Positions 1 to 9,379 of a stretch of 28,113 nucleotides of DNA are shown piece by piece; the stretch's first letter is position 1, and each line of letters begins with the position of its first letter. Made by a program: the position numbers and the translations under genes. Location of the stretch: positions 1 through 28,113 of the IMG/VR virus record IMGVR_UViG_3300040751_001912; one strand, given 5' to 3'. The notes under the pieces are model-generated. The model had not been told where the DNA came from. It saw only the letters and a list, made by a program, of their open reading frames with translations, and ran no database searches. The DNA comes from a virus.

Positions 1-1
1 C

Positions 2-3000
2 TATGGTGATTTTGCCAGCACGTCTATAACAAATTACATGAGAGCCAACCGTTTTGAAATGGGTGGCCCAAATGAATATATTACTCGTGCAACAGGAAAC
101 TATGGTACGATTAGAGTTGACGGTGTTTCAGGCTCTAGCGGTACTTGGGCTGGTTATGCTATCCGTGATGACTGGGTCTTTATGTCAAACGGAGCAAGTG
201 AAGCTGGTATCTACAATGATACAGATAATGAGTGGGCAATACTTGCAGCACGGAATTCTGATGTACAAATTTACTATAATGGCACATGGGAAGAGCGTTC
301 AAGATCTGGGTATATGGAAGCTCGTGGATCTTATCGTTCACCAGTATGGTATGACTCAAACAATACCACATATCGCATTGATGGTAACGGTACATCACGT
401 CTATTAACTCTACAAGTTGATAACGTAATTCAAGGTAGCGTTGATGGTTATTCGTATTACTTACTACGTGATGATAATCGTATTATTGCTCCAAATGAAG
501 ATCCAGCAGGGCGTATGCAATTTGGTTTCACTTCTTGGGGTAATAATAACACATCACCATATGCCGATTACTTACACTTGAGATCTTATACAGATTCCTC
601 AGGTGGTTCAGACAACCTTGTAATGTTCAAGAAGTCTGGAATTGGTATGCGCATTTGGCAACAGTCTTGGAACTCAGGTACTGCGTATTCTACATATAGA
701 AACGTTGCTGTTTATAATGAAAATCCAGATGGTGGAGGTAACAACCTATATGCTGCGCGGTATTATGATGAAGATAATACTTCTTATTATCTAGATCCAG
801 CATCCACATCACAAGTTAATACTATTCAGTTTAACGGCGGTGGTGTTGCTCAGTTTGCTACATCTTCTGGTAACATTCGTGGTTATATCCAAGCAACAGA
901 AACAAATGATGCTCACTTAATTATCGCAACATCTGGCGGCGAAGATATTTCATTCCGTGATGGCGGCTTGGGTGGTCAGTGGAACATGATCATTCGGGGT
1001 AATGGTGATGTTCTAACACTTGGAACTGCGTACGCTCAAAGATTTACAGATAGAGATAATGGTAACTATTACGGTGACTTTGCTGCTACATCTGTAACGA
1101 ATACGATCGATAACCGCGGTGAAATCTACAACGATGGATGGTTCCGTAACGACACAAACGGCCGCGGTTTGTATAACACTGCAACTGCAATGCACTGGTA
1201 TTCTGATAGTAGCGTACGTTGGAGAATGTATAGTACTGGTAACACAGTAGAAATGATGATGACCACATCAGGAAATACTACACGTGGTTATGTTTATGCA
1301 AACAACTCAAACGATATTGGTTTCTTAAATAACTCTGGTAACTGGATTTTCCGTACTCGACAGTCTTACGCTGAATTGTATGGTGATCTATATGCCAATA
1401 TTATGTACGATAGAAATAACTCCGGTTATTATGTAGATCCAGCGTCTACATCTAACTTGAATAGAGTTCAAGCAACTGGTTCCGGTAGTTTTATTCTTAC
1501 AGGATCTGTATCTAATAACGATAATAGAGGTCTATTCTTTGATGGAAGCAAAGGTGGTGATAACCAACCTTATGCTATCTATAGAGAAAATGGTGGCTGG
1601 TCTTATCCATACCCAGATTTAAGAATTGCATTCCACACTGGTATTAAGTTTGGTGCAAATGCTAGCTATCAAGGTATGCGTTTCTATACTGACTATAATA
1701 TGTCTGGTCAGGTTATGTCTATTAACAACGGCAGTGACCCGCTTGGTGGTAGTAACGTATATGTTAACAATAACTTACAAGCCGGTTCTTCATTAAGAGC
1801 ACCAATCTTCTACGATAGTAACAATACTAACTATCGCATGGATATGGATGCTACAAACTCTTCACGTTTCCGCGGTGTTCAATCTGAAACAATGGCTTAT
1901 ATGGGTCTTTCTGGTCAAACAAGATCAAGCAAAGAATACTATGCAGCTCGCCCACGTATTACTGGTGATAGTAACTATTGGACCGGATCTATAGGTTGGG
2001 GTCGGATTGATATGAACACGGTTGGCAACTGGGGTTCAGGCTTCTTTGATACATGGAGTAACCCGCCAAATCAGCCTTCCGGTACATCACACTGGGTTGG
2101 TGTCCAGGCATATCATTACACTAACGGTTCCTCTCGTTATGGTTGGCAATTGGCTGGTGGTCCAATTGAAAACTTACGCTTCCGTTCATCTTGGGCTGGC
2201 TATAGAACATGGAGAACAATTCCAGTTCTAAACGTTAACGATAATAACAACGGTGCGATGTATGCAAACATTTATTATGATACTGATAACACCGGTTTCT
2301 ACTGTGATCCATCAGGGTTCTCAAACCTAAACTCTGGTCTTCGTGCTACTGAAATTTATGCTCGTAACTGGTTCCGTAATGATAACTCATATGAAGGTTT
2401 GTATAACCAAGCAACAGGTGCTCACTGGTATTCATGGACAACGGGTTATTGGGCTGCAACATCTAATAGCAACAGCCATGCTATTAGTATTCAGATGCGC
2501 GGCGCGTTTAACGGTTCAATGAAGGGATGGGTCTACGGTGATGGTTCATGGCAAGGTTTCTTAAACTCTGCTGGCTCTTGGAAAATTAGATGTATTCACG
2601 TTGATGGTTACTCTCCTTCTATTCGTTTCGAAGAAACCGGTGATGAATCTTGGACTGGTAATCCTGGAAACGACGTTGGTAAGATTGAATATCACTCTAA
2701 CCGTTTCTATATTGTTGCCGGCGGTAACTCAAACCGTATTGTTCAATTCAGACGGGATGGCTCAGATAGATCATATGTTGATAACAACGGTCTGTATGTT
2801 GGTACTGCAACTTCTGCCCGCTGGGCTGACCTTGCAGAACGTTATTCTGCAGATGACATCTATGAGCCAGGAACAGTTATGGGTATTGATCTTGATGGTG
2901 ATGCTGAAATCACTATCTGGAGAGAAGGTTTGCCAATGGTTGGTGTAATTTCTACAAACCCAGCGGTGCAAATGAATGATATGGGTATTGAACCTGGAAG

Positions 3001-3232
3001 TAATTCTAAAGAAGCAAAAATGAATCCATTTATTGCTCTTAAAGGACGTATTCCATGTAAAGTAAGTGGTGAAGATGGTGCAGTTAAAAAGGGTATGTGG
3101 TTAATTCCTGATCCTGATGCAGTTGGTTTAGCTAAGGGAGTTCCATACGGTACTCCAGGTATAAATACATTTGACATTATAGGAATTGCTATTAGTAATA
3201 GTGAAAATGGAGAAGTGGAGGTTAAGGTCTAA
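2..3232 (+). CDS. Tail fibre protein, 5'-truncated by window edge
   Basis: Long fibre-like virion protein, probably part of the host-recognition apparatus. The reading frame is open from the first codon at position 2 and already reads YGDFASTSITNYM there, matching the internal YYGDFAATSVTNTI element near 1066. The gene therefore begins upstream, and the ATG at 38 is only an internal methionine. The protein is rich in Gly, Asn, Ser, Thr and Tyr and repeats a module of the form YDxxNTxYYxDPASTSxxN, with copies beginning near 350, 764, 1406, 1811 and 2276. The last 110 or so residues change character, from ADLAERYSADDIYEPGTVMG through VGVISTNPA. This resembles the C-terminal chaperone/peptidase-G2-like region of many phage fibre and spike proteins, which can help trimerise and sometimes cleaves itself. 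Fibre identity is well supported by composition and repeats; autoproteolysis is only a possibility. The stop shares a base with the next start (TAATG). Confidence 0.85.
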   Translation, partial: YGDFASTSITNYMRANRFEMGGPNEYITRATGNYGTIRVDGVSGSSGTWAGYAIRDDWVFMSNGASEAGIYNDTDNEWAILAARNSDVQIYYNGTWEERSRSGYMEARGSYRSPVWYDSNNTTYRIDGNGTSRLLTLQVDNVIQGSVDGYSYYLLRDDNRIIAPNEDPAGRMQFGFTSWGNNNTSPYADYLHLRSYTDSSGGSDNLVMFKKSGIGMRIWQQSWNSGTAYSTYRNVAVYNENPDGGGNNLYAARYYDEDNTSYYLDPASTSQVNTIQFNGGGVAQFATSSGNIRGYIQATETNDAHLIIATSGGEDISFRDGGLGGQWNMIIRGNGDVLTLGTAYAQRFTDRDNGNYYGDFAATSVTNTIDNRGEIYNDGWFRNDTNGRGLYNTATAMHWYSDSSVRWRMYSTGNTVEMMMTTSGNTTRGYVYANNSNDIGFLNNSGNWIFRTRQSYAELYGDLYANIMYDRNNSGYYVDPASTSNLNRVQATGSGSFILTGSVSNNDNRGLFFDGSKGGDNQPYAIYRENGGWSYPYPDLRIAFHTGIKFGANASYQGMRFYTDYNMSGQVMSINNGSDPLGGSNVYVNNNLQAGSSLRAPIFYDSNNTNYRMDMDATNSSRFRGVQSETMAYMGLSGQTRSSKEYYAARPRITGDSNYWTGSIGWGRIDMNTVGNWGSGFFDTWSNPPNQPSGTSHWVGVQAYHYTNGSSRYGWQLAGGPIENLRFRSSWAGYRTWRTIPVLNVNDNNNGAMYANIYYDTDNTGFYCDPSGFSNLNSGLRATEIYARNWFRNDNSYEGLYNQATGAHWYSWTTGYWAATSNSNSHAISIQMRGAFNGSMKGWVYGDGSWQGFLNSAGSWKIRCIHVDGYSPSIRFEETGDESWTGNPGNDVGKIEYHSNRFYIVAGGNSNRIVQFRRDGSDRSYVDNNGLYVGTATSARWADLAERYSADDIYEPGTVMGIDLDGDAEITIWREGLPMVGVISTNPAVQMNDMGIEPGSNSKEAKMNPFIALKGRIPCKVSGEDGAVKKGMWLIPDPDAVGLAKGVPYGTPGINTFDIIGIAISNSENGEVEVKV
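3160..3167 (+). promoter_or_regulatory. TATAAATA late-promoter-like box inside the fibre gene end
   Basis: An exact TATAAATA lies 65 bases before the start of the small gene at 3232, inside the last codons of the fibre gene. The spacing matches that of the intergenic late promoters in this window (about 30-75 bases to the ATG). In DNA this AT-rich several exact copies are expected by chance, so function is uncertain. Confidence 0.3.
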
Positions 3233-3792
3233 TGGTCTCAGCAGGAAGTATTATTGAAAACCAAGATGCGGTGAATACGTTCGATTCTATCGTACGTAAT
3301 TCCGCTTGGGCGCAGCAAGTATATCATTACTATAACAGACACGGAACGATTGACGGCGTAACTGCAGGAACAGAACATTATTCATTTGCAAACCCTAGTT
3401 CTGGTGCTTCTGTTGCTGGTATTGGTAATAACAATACTATTATTTACGCATCAACTGTTTATAATCACTTGAATGCAGCAACGTATAACCTAACGCATAT
3501 TCGCCAAGCACGGGCAAACTTTTATCGTAACCAAAACGGCAGTTGGGTTTATCGCGGATCTATTGGTCCACGAGTTACTGTTCGCCCAACAAGTGTTCGC
3601 CAAGGTGTTCCTAACGTTAATAATGCTGGTGTTTATGCCGGCAATATTATGTATGCGTCACAGTACAATCAATATTGTACTAACTTATATAATCAGTGGA
3701 ATAGTTTAAAAAATAACAGATCAGATTTTAACGTTTATTATTGCCACACGTCATGCCACTCATCATGTCACTCATCACGTGGTCGTAGATAA
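3232..3792 (+). CDS. Fibre-associated hypothetical protein with C-terminal Cys-His repeat
   Basis: A 186-residue protein whose ATG overlaps the fibre stop by one base, so it is translationally coupled to the fibre. A GGAGG lies 10 bases upstream. The N-terminal half looks helical (for example SAWAQQVYHYYNRH); the middle is Gly/Ala/Asn/Tyr-rich. The final 16 residues are CHTSCHSSCHSSRGRR, three tandem C-H-S/T-S units followed by a basic tail. The gene context suggests a virion, fibre-tip or fibre-assembly protein. The repeated Cys-His pairs could bind metal, as His/Cys residues do in T4 fibre tips, or could be a modification site for the enzymes encoded 2.5 kb downstream. Both are inference. 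I do not recognise a named family with certainty. Confidence 0.75.
   Translation: MVSAGSIIENQDAVNTFDSIVRNSAWAQQVYHYYNRHGTIDGVTAGTEHYSFANPSSGASVAGIGNNNTIIYASTVYNHLNAATYNLTHIRQARANFYRNQNGSWVYRGSIGPRVTVRPTSVRQGVPNVNNAGVYAGNIMYASQYNQYCTNLYNQWNSLKNNRSDFNVYYCHTSCHSSCHSSRGRR
3742..3777 (+). repeat. Three tandem 12-base repeats encoding CH(T/S)S
   Basis: The three units are tgccacacgtca, tgccactcatca and tgtcactcatca. They differ mainly at synonymous or near-synonymous positions. The protein pattern is conserved while third positions vary, which points to selection on the Cys-His-Ser-Ser peptide rather than a very recent slippage event. Confidence 0.8.
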
Positions 3793-3804
3793 AGGATTTA
3801 TATT

Positions 3805-5064
3805 ATGGATTTAAAATATTATGAAGAAAAATTTCATGAAGCTGGTTTAACAATTCAATCTGCTGCCGCAGAATATACAAGAAAAGGTGATTTATCACTT
3901 TTGATGTACAAAAAACTGTCTGATGTTGGAGTTACTGCAGACGAAGTAAAGCAACTCGCGAAACATTTAGAAGAAAATGATGTAGAGATTACTGAAGAAG
4001 AAAAGAAAAAGCGGCAAAACGAAAGAATGAATAAAGTTATTCGTTCGACAGATACCGACAGCGTTTATAACGAAGAATCAACCACTGGTAAAAGTGTTGC
4101 TGAAATCGCAGAGTTTCAAGGGCGCGCAAAAGAAGAAACCGAAGAAGCTCCAGCACCAAAAGAAAAGAAAATTATTCACACAACATGTCCTCTCCCGATG
4201 GAGGTTTTAAAACAGTATTTTGAAGATAAAGAAAATACTGCTTTTGTTGTTAATTATCGTGGTGGTAAATTAGACGCTGATGCTTTAATGATTTATTTAA
4301 GTAACTTGAATCTTGACGCAGATTTTGATGAAGAAACGTATAATGATCGCGATGCTTTAAAAGAGCTTGTTGCTGCTTATATGAAAACAACAACATCCTT
4401 AGTTGATATTGAGCAATTAGCTAGAGAAGCTTTGGCGATTTGTTGTTATCATAGAAATGTTATTAAACCAGATCATATTTTTGGTCTTAATACTATAGAT
4501 GAAGATGAGTTAGATGATCTAGAAGAATGTGATGATCCTTTTACTCATTTAAGATATTTCGAAAAACTAGGTAGAGCAGAAGATTTTATTCAAGAAAATT
4601 TAGATACAGTAGAACGTTGGTGTACAATGTTAGATTCTTCTGGTGTCTATAATTTGCATTGTTTAGGAAATCCAGAATTTGATCAGTTTATTGAACAAAC
4701 TTTTGAAACAATTGATGATCCAGATTATGTAGGTATTAACTATGTAAACTTATATTCTTTAAGTTGGATTGGATATTATATTGGTTGTATTGCTCCATTA
4801 GGAGAACCTGGATCTAATCCAAAATTCTTTACAAATCAGTTTAATGAATATAGATTCAAAGGCAAAAATATGAATCATTATTTTAACACTGAAGCAAATA
4901 TTCTTTCTATTCAAACACAAGTTATGGCTTCTGGTGAGCATGATGCACTGATGGAAGAATGGGGTGAAGGCGTTGAAGTTGAACTTCCAGATTTAACAAA
5001 TCTTGAAAGACCAGCATCACAAACAGAAGAACCACAAGTAGAAAATTCCGAGGAAGAAAAATAA
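3805..5064 (+). CDS. Hypothetical acidic protein (419 aa)
   Basis: Unrecognised protein, preceded by AAAGGA 9 bases before the ATG. The first 80 residues are helical and charged (KQLAKHLEENDVEITEEEKKKRQ). A Glu/Lys/Pro-rich linker follows at about residues 105-130. A larger, apparently globular domain of about 260 residues then contains CCYHRN near residue 213 and DELDDLEECDD near 234. The C-terminus is a disordered acidic tail (EEPQVENSEEEK). No signal peptide or clear membrane segment is visible. It sits between the fibre pair and another unknown of similar size that starts at the very next base, so the two are probably co-translated. A role in the virion, in fibre assembly, or as substrate or partner of the downstream radical SAM enzymes are all open. 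Confidence 0.8.
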   Translation: MDLKYYEEKFHEAGLTIQSAAAEYTRKGDLSLLMYKKLSDVGVTADEVKQLAKHLEENDVEITEEEKKKRQNERMNKVIRSTDTDSVYNEESTTGKSVAEIAEFQGRAKEETEEAPAPKEKKIIHTTCPLPMEVLKQYFEDKENTAFVVNYRGGKLDADALMIYLSNLNLDADFDEETYNDRDALKELVAAYMKTTTSLVDIEQLAREALAICCYHRNVIKPDHIFGLNTIDEDELDDLEECDDPFTHLRYFEKLGRAEDFIQENLDTVERWCTMLDSSGVYNLHCLGNPEFDQFIEQTFETIDDPDYVGINYVNLYSLSWIGYYIGCIAPLGEPGSNPKFFTNQFNEYRFKGKNMNHYFNTEANILSIQTQVMASGEHDALMEEWGEGVEVELPDLTNLERPASQTEEPQVENSEEEK

Positions 5065-6303
5065 ATGGCATTTAATTTATTTGGGAAAGTATATGTATCT
5101 CCTGACTGGGCTTATGATAATGGATACAATAGATGTATTTTTTCGGAATGGAGAAACCAAGCAGCATACACTAGTTATGATGTATTAGATAGTCCTGGCT
5201 TTGAAGCCGAGGTATTACTATCTACTGCTTCAATCACAGATGTTATTGGTGACGGTACTTCTGCAAATACTGAACCTGTTATGGATGGTGAGTCTAATAC
5301 TGCACTATCTTTTCCATCAGATGCATATAATGGTCAATACGAAAGTATTCCTCATTTCTTAAAACATCTTTATGACGAAGGATGGGATGGCAGATTATAT
5401 TCTGATGATGTTTCTTACAATATTTTATTTTTCGTATGGCTTAAACTTGCATTTCCAAATATAGATGATGATATAGCTTTTATTTTGTATAATATTATTA
5501 AACAAAGAGAAGCTTTAATTTTTCCTGATAATACAGATGCAATAGGTTTTATTGTACCACGAATTACAGATAAAAACAATTCTTCTATTTTAAGTAAAGC
5601 AGAATTTTTGCAAGAAAAAGCAGAGTTTGATGCAGCAGATACCGCGACTCCAGAATTCTATACTGAATTTAGAAATTTAGTTAAAGATGATTTTTCTATA
5701 GAAATTCAAATGGCGTCATATCTTTCTGGAAATTATCCTATACATACACTTACTGACAAATTCAGAAGAGTTGGCTCGAAAATGGTTTATAGCCATGTAT
5801 ATGCACTAAGAGATTGGTTGCGAGAAAATATTATGTCTGAAAAAGTTAAATCTATGACAGGTATTTCTCTAAACTGGGATGACACAAATTGGGAATCAAC
5901 ATTAAGATCTCAATCTGCACAGATGGATTTTTTATTTAAATCAGATGAAGATGCTATTAGAAAATCGTGGTCCTTTAGAGAACAGATGATTGAAGAAGCC
6001 TGGTATTGGATTGATTGGGTTGTAAATAATACTTCCGATGATGATATAAATAATTATGAATTATGGAATATTAGACAAGCTTGTCTAAATAATTCAAACT
6101 GGAAAAATATTAATAGCGATGATATTAACGCTCGTTATGCTGCTACTGCTGCTCTTATGGAAGAAGATATTAATAGTCATAATGTAAGTGGCTTAGCAAT
6201 TGAACAATTAAAAGAAAAAGTTAATAGCTTTTGGATAGAATACATATATCAGCTTAAGAGGGCTGGAGATACTACTACACTCGCAAAATTAAGTCACACA
6301 TAA
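5065..6303 (+). CDS. Hypothetical protein (412 aa)
   Basis: Unrecognised. It starts immediately after the stop of the previous gene, with GAGGAAG about 9 bases upstream inside that gene's last codons. It opens MAFNLFGKVYVSPDWAYDNG, followed by a polar region to about residue 95. The rest is aromatic-rich and probably helical (ISYNILFFVWLK-like segment near 125, then YILYNIIKQREA). Trp and Asp/Asn pairs are frequent in the second half (DDTNWES, WYWIDWVVNN). The hydrophobic segments look like buried helices rather than membrane spans. Its end lies only 9 bases before the first radical SAM gene, so it may be read through into that operon. A virion or fibre-assembly protein is the most natural guess from position, but nothing in the sequence proves it. 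Confidence 0.8.
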   Translation: MAFNLFGKVYVSPDWAYDNGYNRCIFSEWRNQAAYTSYDVLDSPGFEAEVLLSTASITDVIGDGTSANTEPVMDGESNTALSFPSDAYNGQYESIPHFLKHLYDEGWDGRLYSDDVSYNILFFVWLKLAFPNIDDDIAFILYNIIKQREALIFPDNTDAIGFIVPRITDKNNSSILSKAEFLQEKAEFDAADTATPEFYTEFRNLVKDDFSIEIQMASYLSGNYPIHTLTDKFRRVGSKMVYSHVYALRDWLRENIMSEKVKSMTGISLNWDDTNWESTLRSQSAQMDFLFKSDEDAIRKSWSFREQMIEEAWYWIDWVVNNTSDDDINNYELWNIRQACLNNSNWKNINSDDINARYAATAALMEEDINSHNVSGLAIEQLKEKVNSFWIEYIYQLKRAGDTTTLAKLSHT

Positions 6304-6312
6304 AGGTTTATA

Positions 6313-7437
6313 ATGATTAATATTATTGATGTCACTGAAACACGTGACAAGTGGGGCCAAACAGACACGGCCGCAAACTTAATATTTGAAAAGAGAAATA
6401 AATCGTGTGAGATTGTTATTATTCTTTTCGAATATTGTAATTTTGCATGTACCTTTTGTCCACAAAATCATAGCAGCAAAGATGGAATGGATTATGAATC
6501 TATTGTTTCTAAAGCTGAATTGATTAATGAATACATAAATCAAAATAATTTTGCTACAGATTTTGTTATTCGTTTAATTGGCGGAGAGCCATTTAACGAC
6601 GAAATTATTGTTGGTTCTAATCTATTAAAAGCGTATCGAGAATTAGCAGATAGAGTTAGAGCTGGCGCAAATTTAAATGGAAGACCGTGCGATTTTATAT
6701 GGATTTCCAATTTTAGCATGATCGAATGCAGAAATGATGTTCTAAAATTTATGGAAGAACAAAAAGACGATACTCAATTTGTCGTTTCATATGATCTTAA
6801 AGGCAGATTCAATAAAAAGAATCTAGAAACATTTAAAGAAAATATTGAAGTTTTTGCGCCGTATATCCGCAATATCAACTCAGTAATTACAAAACAAAAC
6901 ATCGAAGCATTACTTGCTGGAGATGAATATTACGACTACTTATATAGTAGATTTGATTATTCTTGGGATCAATATATTAAAGGTGATAATTTAAATAATT
7001 ATGCTATTCCTTTAGAGTCTCAAGTATTAGAATTTTATAAACTTTTAGCAGATAAATATCCAAAAGTAGAGTATATTGTGCCTTTCTTAAGAAAGCCAGA
7101 TACCGCTACTACAATGCATACTCTATGTTCTAGAGGTAATGGAGCTGCTATTGATTGGGATAATAAAATTATTCCAGAAGGTTGTGTCGGTTCTCATTAT
7201 CTTAGAAAATTTAAAGCACCGGCCTTTGTGGGTCACAATGGTCCAGACAATTTTATTGATAATACTTTAACAAGTTTTCTTGATAAATATAATTGTCATT
7301 CGTGTGAATATTATCAACGATGTCCTATGATGTGTTTCTCTGGTATTAAAGCAGGAAACATGATTCAAGATATGGATACATGTATCAATAAAGAATTATT
7401 TAAATATGTAGACTCGAAGAGGAAGAGTAATGGATAA
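6313..7437 (+). CDS. Radical SAM/SPASM protein A
   Basis: Radical S-adenosylmethionine enzyme of 374 residues. The core [4Fe-4S] cluster motif CX3CX2C is C42, C46, C49 (YCNFACTFCPQNH), followed by the SAM-binding GGEP near residue 92. The C-terminus carries a full SPASM-type cysteine set: C272 and C291, then C328, C331, C337, C341 (CX2CX5CX3C) and C357. These would hold two auxiliary Fe-S clusters. SPASM enzymes typically modify peptides or proteins (sulfatase maturation, RiPP cross-links, epimers) or occasionally small molecules. The gene has AAAGG 6 bases before its ATG, opens the coupled operon, and overlaps the next gene by 8 bases. The N-terminal 35 residues ahead of the motif are longer than in the sister proteins here. 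Family assignment is firm; the substrate is unknown. Confidence 0.93.
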   Translation: MINIIDVTETRDKWGQTDTAANLIFEKRNKSCEIVIILFEYCNFACTFCPQNHSSKDGMDYESIVSKAELINEYINQNNFATDFVIRLIGGEPFNDEIIVGSNLLKAYRELADRVRAGANLNGRPCDFIWISNFSMIECRNDVLKFMEEQKDDTQFVVSYDLKGRFNKKNLETFKENIEVFAPYIRNINSVITKQNIEALLAGDEYYDYLYSRFDYSWDQYIKGDNLNNYAIPLESQVLEFYKLLADKYPKVEYIVPFLRKPDTATTMHTLCSRGNGAAIDWDNKIIPEGCVGSHYLRKFKAPAFVGHNGPDNFIDNTLTSFLDKYNCHSCEYYQRCPMMCFSGIKAGNMIQDMDTCINKELFKYVDSKRKSNG

Positions 7438-9379
7438 AAAATTAAGATTAGCTTTCATGTCACCCCCTCACGCAGACTGGCAAACTCCTGCGAATTTAAC
7501 ATGGATGCAACTCGAAAGTCATTACAACCACGAGGGGAAACATCCTGATCGTGTTGAATTTATACCCGCAACTTATAAATTTGACGTTTACAAAAATTTC
7601 CAAGAAATTAAAGACGACATGGACCAAGGAATTGGCGCAGATGTATATTGCTTTGGTTCATATATTTGGAATTATCATATGTGCGATGAAGTTGCAAAGC
7701 TTGTTAAAGAACAAAATCCAAATGCAATTTGTGTAATTGGAGGTCCGCATATTGGTAAAAATGAACCAAAACTTATGGCGCAAAGATTAGAACTTTATGA
7801 ATATATTTGTCAAACAACTAAACCAGGCGAAATCTTTATGAATTCTTTACTTGATGGTTATTTTGATAATAATTGTCAATGGCCAGCGCACGACGATGTA
7901 ATTTGGGAATGGCGTTCAAACAAAAAGCAGGCTCTTGATATTAGTAAACAAGATTATTCTGTATATGAAGAACACATGGATTATCTTAAAGAAATGAGAG
8001 AGTGGGCTCGTACTCAGGTACTTGAGCCTTATATGGCTCTTGAGAGTACACGCGGGTGTCCGTTTAAATGCTCATTCTGTGAATGGGGTGGAGGCATTGG
8101 TACCAAAATTTATAGAAAGCAACTAGACATTTATAAAAGAGATGTTGAAGCCCTCAAAGCTGCTGGGTTCCGAGATGCATATCTTACTGATGCAAACTTT
8201 GGCGCATTCTTAGAACGTGATATTGAAATTTTTGATTGGACATTTAAGAATGGATTTAACTTAACAGATATTTCAACATTTAAGGCTCGTGATATTAATA
8301 GAAGAAAACAACTTATCGATGCTTGGTTTGATACATTAGGAACCGGCGAAGAAAAACACTCAGAAGTATTTGTGCCAGAGCAAGGTTCTCATGCATTGTT
8401 CTTTATGGGTTCTGCAGAAAATGCTGCTATGGGAACCACCATTCATGTATTTAACGAACAAAATTATAGTCGTGGTATGATGGACGATCATAATCCTTGG
8501 CAACGAGATGAAGAAGATGACGAAAGAGCTAGACAAGCTGCAGAAGGTGAAGCGCTTTATATTTCGGTTGTTCCGACCGTAAGTATTCAAAGTATTAGTA
8601 AAGAAGCTATGAAAGTAGTTAATCGTGTTGATTTAGATCTTGAAGATAAGCTTGAACTTGCACGACATATTAATAAGCGTTGTAACAAAGAAGGTTATCC
8701 AAAGCCACCTGTAGAATTAATTCTTGGAATGCCGGGATCTACTATTGATGATTTCTATAATGAATATGAAATTTATGATAACTTTAAATCATATGGTTCA
8801 TGGAGACATGACTATATGTTCCTACCAGATTCTGAACTAACAGATCCAGCATATATTGAAAAATATAAAATCGAAACAGTAGAATGCTGGACTGATGTTG
8901 TAGAAGAAGGTGGAGCAAATAATAGATATGGTATGTATCGTGGTTTAAGATCATACTTTAAAACTATTGCTTCGTGTTATTCATTTACAAGAGAAGAAAT
9001 GCATGAAATGTGGTTTATGAATGTTTGTGGTAATATTCTTTTACAACGGCATTATGACACATTTAGAGACGTTTTAACACCTGGTCAATATTGCAGATTG
9101 TGTTATCAAATTATTCGCGACTGTATTCCAGGGTTTGATATTGTACATGAAAATATTATTGATATTTTAAATCCAGATACTCCTCCGCGTGGTCTAAAAA
9201 GAATTATCGGTAATAAATCAAGACTAGAATGTATTATGGAACTTGTAACTGGTGATAACGAAACCATTCTTTTAAACGAATTATTTGTTAGAGCGTTTAC
9301 TCCAGAATGGGCCGACAAAACTAAAAATATCGTTGCTCCTACAGAATCAGCAAATGAGATTAAATATGCAATTGCCTAA
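7430..9379 (+). CDS. Radical SAM protein with cobalamin-binding-like N-terminal domain
   Basis: A 649-residue protein with class B/B12-type radical SAM architecture. The first 190 or so residues look like a Rossmann B12-binding domain: an N-terminal LAFMSPPHADW strand and loop, GADVYCFGSYIWN near 70 and CVIGGPHIG near 100-108. The classical base-off DxHxxG signature is not seen. The radical SAM core follows, with C210, C214, C217 (RGCPFKCSFCEWGGG), TDANFG, and ELILGMPGSTIDDF in the second half of the barrel. An acidic stretch (QRDEEDDERARQAAEGE) interrupts the core near residues 360-380 and looks like an insertion. The C-terminal 180 residues are unassigned. Family members methylate unactivated carbon or phosphorus, or rearrange rings, and some do not use B12 for methyl transfer. 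It overlaps both neighbours by 8 and 14 bases. Confidence 0.88.
   Translation: MDKKLRLAFMSPPHADWQTPANLTWMQLESHYNHEGKHPDRVEFIPATYKFDVYKNFQEIKDDMDQGIGADVYCFGSYIWNYHMCDEVAKLVKEQNPNAICVIGGPHIGKNEPKLMAQRLELYEYICQTTKPGEIFMNSLLDGYFDNNCQWPAHDDVIWEWRSNKKQALDISKQDYSVYEEHMDYLKEMREWARTQVLEPYMALESTRGCPFKCSFCEWGGGIGTKIYRKQLDIYKRDVEALKAAGFRDAYLTDANFGAFLERDIEIFDWTFKNGFNLTDISTFKARDINRRKQLIDAWFDTLGTGEEKHSEVFVPEQGSHALFFMGSAENAAMGTTIHVFNEQNYSRGMMDDHNPWQRDEEDDERARQAAEGEALYISVVPTVSIQSISKEAMKVVNRVDLDLEDKLELARHINKRCNKEGYPKPPVELILGMPGSTIDDFYNEYEIYDNFKSYGSWRHDYMFLPDSELTDPAYIEKYKIETVECWTDVVEEGGANNRYGMYRGLRSYFKTIASCYSFTREEMHEMWFMNVCGNILLQRHYDTFRDVLTPGQYCRLCYQIIRDCIPGFDIVHENIIDILNPDTPPRGLKRIIGNKSRLECIMELVTGDNETILLNELFVRAFTPEWADKTKNIVAPTESANEIKYAIA

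Noticed and set aside
6045-6052. Exact TATAAATA inside the hypothetical gene at 5065
   Set aside because: It is 261 bases before the first radical SAM gene within coding sequence; several such matches are expected by chance at this base composition.
9285-9365. Upstream extension of the cupin gene
   Set aside because: The residues are an out-of-frame reading of the preceding radical SAM gene and the ATG at 9366 gives an overlap like its neighbours.
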